Assembly: GCA_040255445.1 (NCBI GenBank)
Contig: JBDZUZ010000144.1
Span: forward strand, 1-9,838
Reading direction: 5' to 3'
DNA from: JBDZUZ01 sp040255445
GTDB taxonomy: Bacteria; Planctomycetota; Phycisphaerae; Phycisphaerales; UBA1924
Length of the DNA stretch: 9,838 nucleotides
A program made the translations under genes and the position numbers. This document shows, in pieces, positions 6,322-9,838 of the stretch. The notes beneath the pieces were generated by a model. The model made no database searches. It was not told the DNA's origin and saw only the letters and a list, made by a program, of their open reading frames with translations. The stretch's first letter is position 1. Each line of letters starts with the position of its first letter.

Positions 6322-7194
6322 ATGACCGACGGCACGCCCCGCCATCCCGATCCCGCTGCCGCGCCGACACGTGATCACACCGCTGCAGATGCGAGCGCCG
6401 CCCCAACGCCGATCCTCGAACTGGACCGGCTCACCAAGCGGTACCAGAAGCTGACCGCGCTGCACGATGCGACCGCGCGGATCGAGCCCCGCCGCATCGT
6501 CGCGCTCGTCGGCCCCAACGGCGCAGGCAAGACCACCGCGATGCGCTGCATCTCCGGCATCCACCGCCCCTCCGCCGGCACCGCGCGCATTTGCGGCTTC
6601 GACATCCGCACCCAGCCGATCGAGGCCAAGAAACGCCTCGCCTACGTGCCCGATGACCCCAGGCTCTTCGAGAACCTCACCGTCTTCGAGCACCTCCGCT
6701 TCGTCGCCGCGGCGTACGAACTGCGCAACTGGGAGCCCCACGCGGACACGCTCCTCGAACGCTTCGAGCTCACGCCCAAGCGCAACACCATCGCCGCGGA
6801 CCTCTCCCGCGGCATGCGGCAGAAGACCGCGATCTGCGCGAGCCTGCTCCACCGGCCGCGGCTACTCATCCTCGATGAACCGCTCACGGGCCTGGACCCC
6901 ATGGGCATCCGCACCATCAAGGCCGTCATCCGCGAGCACGCGGCCGACGGCGGCGCGGTCCTCCTCAGCTCGCATCTGCTCGCGCTCGTCGAGGATCTGT
7001 GCGACTGGCTGATGGTGGTGCACAAGGGCGTCGTCCGTTTCACCGGAACCATGGAAGAGGCCCGCGGCTCTTTCGCCGCGGCCGTGGCGGATGCGAACCT
7101 CGAAGAGATCTTCATGCGGGCGACGGCCGATACCGCGCCGCCGACCGCCGCGCCGCCCACAGCTCCAGTACCGCCCCCGGAGCCCGGGCGGTGA
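6322..7194 (+). CDS. ABC transporter ATP-binding protein (ABC-2/Ecs-like exporter)
   Basis: This 290-residue ATPase should power the permease encoded next. It shows Walker A GPNGAGKTT (64-72), a signature LSRGMRQK (161-168), Walker B LLILDEP (181-187) followed by LTGLDP, and the switch histidine H218 in LLSSH. The Q-loop position reads YVPDDPRLFENLT, so the usual glutamine is Asp111, a pattern like the IPETP of EcsA-type ATPases. Pro/Ala-rich tails flank the domain at both ends (about 1-32 and the last 20 residues). I chose ATG 6322; the frame is open from GTG 6265, directly after the thrC stop, but that extension is not domain-like. The stop TGA overlaps the permease GTG start. Substrate unknown. 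Confidence 0.9.
   Translation: MTDGTPRHPDPAAAPTRDHTAADASAAPTPILELDRLTKRYQKLTALHDATARIEPRRIVALVGPNGAGKTTAMRCISGIHRPSAGTARICGFDIRTQPIEAKKRLAYVPDDPRLFENLTVFEHLRFVAAAYELRNWEPHADTLLERFELTPKRNTIAADLSRGMRQKTAICASLLHRPRLLILDEPLTGLDPMGIRTIKAVIREHAADGGAVLLSSHLLALVEDLCDWLMVVHKGVVRFTGTMEEARGSFAAAVADANLEEIFMRATADTAPPTAAPPTAPVPPPEPGR
7179..7182 (+). promoter_or_regulatory. Shine-Dalgarno GGAG that supports the GTG start of the permease
   Basis: GGAG at 7179-7182 ends 8 nt before GTG 7191. Together with the GTGA overlap with the ATPase stop codon, it decides the start of the permease and implies translational coupling. Confidence 0.5.
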
Positions 7195-8893
7195 TCCTGC
7201 ACCCTTCGCTGTGGCTGCTCATCCGCCTGCGCATCAAGGGCTGGCTGCGCCGCACCTTCTCGGGCCGTTCGGTCCCGCGCCTGGTCACCACGCTGATCGG
7301 CGGCGCCATCATGGCGTCCTGGCTTGTCTTTTACATCGTGAACCTCGCCCTCGGCCTCCAGCGCAAGGCCGATGATCCCTGGTCGAGCGACGGCATGGCC
7401 GCGGTCTTCGGGGCGTTCGTCGTCTTCCCATTCCTCTTCGGCGGCGGCGCGGTCGGTCTGGCTCTCAAGCACACCGAGATCGAGCAGTTCCGCAAGCTCC
7501 CGATCCCGCGCCGGCGGCTGATCGATTACCGCCTCGCCTTCACGCTGCTTGGTGTCGCGATCCCCGCGGTCTTCTTCGGCCTCGCCGGACGCGGGAGCGA
7601 CACACCGGCGGCNNNNNNNNNNNNNNNNNNNNNNNNNNNNNNNNNNNNNNNNNNNNNNNNNNNNNNNNNNNNNNNNNNNNNNNNNNNNNNNNNNNNNNNN
7701 NNNNNNNNNNNNCCGGCGGCTTCCTCGCGTTCTTCACGCTCGGCCTCGCCGGCGGCGCGGCGGGGATCGTCGAGGCCTGGCTCCGCCGCCGCATCGGCTA
7801 CGCCGCGTACCTCGGCCGCGCCGGGATCGCCGCGCTCCTGCTTATGACGCTCGCCGCCGCGGTGCTGCCGCGCGGGCTCGATCCCGGTGCACGCCTCATC
7901 GAGGCGCGCAACAGCGTCAGCGCGCAGGTGCTGCTCGAACCGCTCCTGCCGCTGGCCCAACTCGTTCAAGGCGGACCAGGATCGATGCGCTCGTGGCTCA
8001 TCGTTCCGCTCGTTGCGCTCGCGTGCCTCGTGATCGTCCGCGGCATGGACGGGACCTGGGAAGAGCTCAGCGACCGTTTCGCCGCCAAGGCGAAGCACGG
8101 CGGACGCAAGTCCGAGGACGCCGGCAAGAAGCCCGGTCGCACCCGCCGCGCGCCCTCGCTCACGCTTCTCGACCCGCTGCTCGGACCAGCGCGAGCGATC
8201 GTTGAGCGGCATGTGATGGGCTCGTGGATGCTGCTGCGCTTCCTGCCCGTCCTGCTCATCGCGATCCTTGCCGGCCCGGCATTCCTCCCCGAGGGCTTCA
8301 TCGCCGATCTGGGCATGGCCACAGTCTTCGCCATGCCTTTCCTCGTGGCCGTCCTCGTCATCAGCGCGGTGCTGCAACTCGACTTCCGCTCAGACCTGGC
8401 ATCGGTCGAGTGGCTCAAGACGCTGCCGATCGGGCCACACCGCATGGCGTGGGGTCAGGTCCTGCTCGCCCCGCTGCTCGCTGCGCTGCTGGGGATCACC
8501 GGCGCTGTGAGTGTCGCGGTGCACGAGGGGTGGAACTGGCTCGCCGCCGCCGCGGCCCTCCTGACCGGGCCGGGATCGCTCCTGCTGGTCGCGCTGCTCA
8601 ACGCCGGTTTCCTGCTCTTCCCGACGCAGAAGGGCAAGCGCGCCGGCTTCGATTTCTACAAGGTGGGCCGCGGCGCGGTGCTGGGCGCCGGCTTCGCCGC
8701 GGTTGTCGCGGTCACGCTGCTCCCCGCCGCGGCGGCGGCGTGGGGCGTCTCGCTGATCCCGGGCGCGGGCTGGACACACATCATCGCCGCCGCCGCGGTG
8801 ATCATCGCCGCTGCGGCGGCCGCCGCCGTTCGCGTGCTCGCATCGATCTACGACCGCTTCGATGTCTCGCGCGACATGCCCGAGAGCGAGTAA
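7191..8893 (+). CDS. ABC exporter permease, interrupted by an assembly gap
   Basis: This large multi-helix protein is the likely membrane partner of the preceding ATPase. Before the gap (140 residues from GTG 7191) there are helices near 32-55, 69-92 and 112-132, and a cytoplasmic motif EQFRKLPIPRRRLI. After the gap, coding resumes at 7715 (GGFLAFFTLGLAGG) and continues through several helices, a charged loop (about 8040-8160), a second related motif VEWLKTLPIGPHRM (about 8407-8448) and Ala-rich helices to TAA 8891-8893. The two LPI motifs suggest duplicated ABC-2-like halves. The frames on the two sides of the 100 N differ, which the placeholder gap length explains. With an intact frame it would be about 567 residues. 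It is an Ecs/ABC-2-like permease by architecture; substrate unknown. Confidence 0.78.
7613..7712. other. Assembly gap of 100 N inside the permease gene
   Basis: Exactly 100 N occupy this interval, the customary placeholder for a gap of unknown size. For one uninterrupted permease, the true length must leave remainder 2 on division by 3, so 100 itself cannot be right unless the gene is frameshifted. Confidence 0.98.
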
Positions 8894-8905
8894 CGAGAGC
8901 GAGTA
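8881..8905 (+). repeat. Tandem duplication spanning the permease stop codon
   Basis: CGAGAGCGAGTA occurs at 8881-8892 and again at 8894-8905, a period of 13. The first copy carries the last codons and most of the stop codon of the permease gene; the second lies just after it. It looks like a replication-slippage duplication. Confidence 0.7.
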
Positions 8906-8907
8906 GC

Positions 8908-8921
8908 GGCGGACAACCGCC
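8908..8921. terminator. Hairpin between the convergent permease and TlpA-like genes
   Basis: GGCGG (8908-8912) and CCGCC (8917-8921) make a perfect 5-bp GC stem with the tetraloop ACAA. It lies 14 bp after the permease stop and could serve both converging transcripts. There is no T tract, so intrinsic termination is unproven. Confidence 0.35.
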
Positions 8922-8929
8922 ACGCAGCC

Positions 8930-8988
8930 AGTCACTGCACCCTGCCAATCACTGAACCCGTCAATCACTGCACCCATCGATCACTGCA
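8930..8988. repeat. Four degenerate 16-17-bp tandem repeats at the end of the TlpA-like gene
   Basis: TCACTG recurs at 8932, 8949, 8965 and 8981, each in a related context (C-A-A/G-TCACTG-C/A-ACCC). Spacing is 17, 16 and 16 bases. Read on the minus strand, the unit is close to GGTGCAGTGATTGACG. The copy at 8981 contains the TGA stop of the TlpA-like gene and the other three follow it, so the repeats are copies of that gene's last codons. Confidence 0.7.
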
Positions 8989-9838
8989 CAAGATGCTCGC
9001 GGATCACCTTCCGCATCTTCTCTTCTGTGCCGGGCATGAAACCAACCTGGCTCATCAGCACCTTGCCGTCGGTCCCGATCACATAGAACGTCGGGATGCC
9101 CTCGACCTTGTAGTCCCGGGCGACATTGTCGGCTTTGAGCAGCAGGCCGTAGTCGAGGTCGTTCTCCACCATGTACTGCTTCGGATCGCCCCGTTCCCAG
9201 CAGTTCAGGCCGTAGACACGCACCGGGAGCTTCGCGAACTCCTCGTGCAGCTTCTGCATCTCGGGCATGGCTTTGCGGCACGGCGGGCACCACGTCGCCC
9301 AGAAATCGAGCACCACGACCTTGCCGCGGAGCTTGCTCAGCGTGACTTCCTCACCGTCGGCGGACATCAGCGTGAAGTCGGGGGCCTCCGCGCCGACAGC
9401 AAGCAACCCCTTGGGCGCGGGCGGTTCGGCGGCCTTCGGTTTCGCCGCCTGCCGCTGGTTCGGCTGCTGCAGCCGCACCGCGCGGACGCGGTACCCCTGC
9501 GGCACCGTCATCGTGAACACCGCCGGCGCAACCTTGTCGTCGGTGCGCAGATCGCTGAGCGAGAGCAGCCGCGTGACGGGCCCGGCATCACCCTTGCCGG
9601 CATCGTCTTTCCCCGCGCCGCCGTCCTTCGCCACGGGTTGCACCCGCTCGATCCGCCGCGGCAGCCGATCGGATGTCGCGATGAAGTACCGCGTCGAGCC
9701 CGCATCGGCCCCGCCCGCATCGGCTCCAGTTGATGCGATGTTCTGCCCCTCCACGAGGATGACATCGCACTCAACACCGTCGACCTTGTACGTGCCCTCG
9801 TGCTTCCCGGTTTCGAGCCCGGGGCACGGCGGGTCCAT
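8981..9838 (-). CDS. LolA-like domain fused to TlpA/ResA-type thioredoxin (5' end outside window)
   Basis: At least 285 residues are visible. The C-terminal domain (about 147-285) is a TlpA/ResA-type thiol-disulfide oxidoreductase: APDFTLMSADG, GKVVVLDFWATWCPPC with the redox pair C184/C187, and the cis-proline region GIPTFYVIG (P249). These proteins normally act outside the cytoplasmic membrane. The upstream part (about 14-117: YKVDGVECDVILVEG, RYFIATSDRLPRRIERV, TDDKVAPAVFTMTVPQGY) resembles the second half of LolA/DUF2092-type lipoprotein-carrier folds. A Pro/Ala/Lys linker (about 126-143) joins the two. Two Asp-Ala-Gly-rich insertions (about 36-49 and 71-87) interrupt the LolA-like part. 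An ATG falls exactly on the window edge, but no signal peptide or first half of the domain is present, so the gene almost certainly continues beyond 9838. Domain calls come from motif recognition. Confidence 0.82.
   Translation of the reverse strand: MDPPCPGLETGKHEGTYKVDGVECDVILVEGQNIASTGADAGGADAGSTRYFIATSDRLPRRIERVQPVAKDGGAGKDDAGKGDAGPVTRLLSLSDLRTDDKVAPAVFTMTVPQGYRVRAVRLQQPNQRQAAKPKAAEPPAPKGLLAVGAEAPDFTLMSADGEEVTLSKLRGKVVVLDFWATWCPPCRKAMPEMQKLHEEFAKLPVRVYGLNCWERGDPKQYMVENDLDYGLLLKADNVARDYKVEGIPTFYVIGTDGKVLMSQVGFMPGTEEKMRKVIREHLVQ

Noticed and set aside
5704..6852. 382-codon minus-strand open frame over the thrC end and the ABC ATPase start
   Set aside because: It spans two genes with clear plus-strand motifs and has no recognisable domain.
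7613..7712. Frameshifted or pseudogenised permease
   Set aside because: The frame change occurs across an artificial 100-N gap, so it says nothing about the true reading frame.
7526..8377. Minus-strand open frame spanning the N gap
   Set aside because: It is continuous only because N codons are read through; its composition is shadow-like and it lies opposite the permease.
8779..8830. Ala-codon-rich repeat near the permease C-terminus
   Set aside because: The repeated GCC/GCG codons encode an alanine-rich transmembrane helix in frame; no separate repeat element is needed.

Overview
The window is GC-rich (I estimate close to 70%) bacterial DNA from a draft assembly, since a run of exactly 100 N at 7613-7712 marks a scaffold gap. 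The best lineage hint is the protein at 3828-4745. It ends in a Cys-x-x-Cys-Gly-Tyr-Asp ... Cys-Pro-Glu-Cys-Gly zinc ribbon after a membrane domain, an arrangement I associate with Planctomycetota, especially Phycisphaerae. The TlpA-like protein fused behind a LolA-like domain, and the absence of Shine-Dalgarno sequences before several genes, fit the same group. This placement is an inference from motifs, not from a search.

Layout. (1) 138-2402 (+) encodes a GH133-type glycogen debranching enzyme (amylo-alpha-1,6-glucosidase). (2) 2442-2946 (-) holds two small paralogous single-helix membrane proteins of 77 and 79 residues, arranged as an operon. (3) A 243-bp divergent intergenic region with an 11-bp inverted repeat leads to aat at 3190-3894 (+), leucyl/phenylalanyl-tRNA-protein transferase. 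(4) 3828-4745 (-) encodes a six-helix membrane protein with a C-terminal zinc ribbon. Its 3' end overlaps aat tail to tail by 67 bp, and its start codon lies only 10 bp from the divergent start of the next gene. (5) 4756-6264 (+) is thrC, a PLP-dependent threonine synthase. (6) 6322-7194 and 7191 to about 8893 (+) form a two-gene ABC exporter operon (ATPase, then a large multi-helix permease) with a GTGA start/stop overlap; the permease is broken by the assembly gap. (7) 8981-9838 (-) is the 3' part of a LolA-like/TlpA-thioredoxin fusion protein running off the right edge.

Most of these genes are unrelated housekeeping or envelope functions: storage glycan breakdown, N-degron tagging, threonine synthesis, an exporter, and extracytoplasmic thiol redox. 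I see no defence island, prophage, CRISPR array, transposase, tRNA or rRNA. No gene-free stretch exceeds 300 bases; the longest is 2947-3189.

The most interesting signals are regulatory or architectural. A TANNNT element lies 5-9 nt before the ATG of three genes, suggesting leaderless transcription. A 12-bp palindrome sits on the putative promoter of the ABC operon. The small paralogous membrane pair has no function I can name. Short tandem duplications copy the stop-codon regions of both convergent genes at 8881-8986. I did not find convincing evidence of a wholly new multi-gene system.
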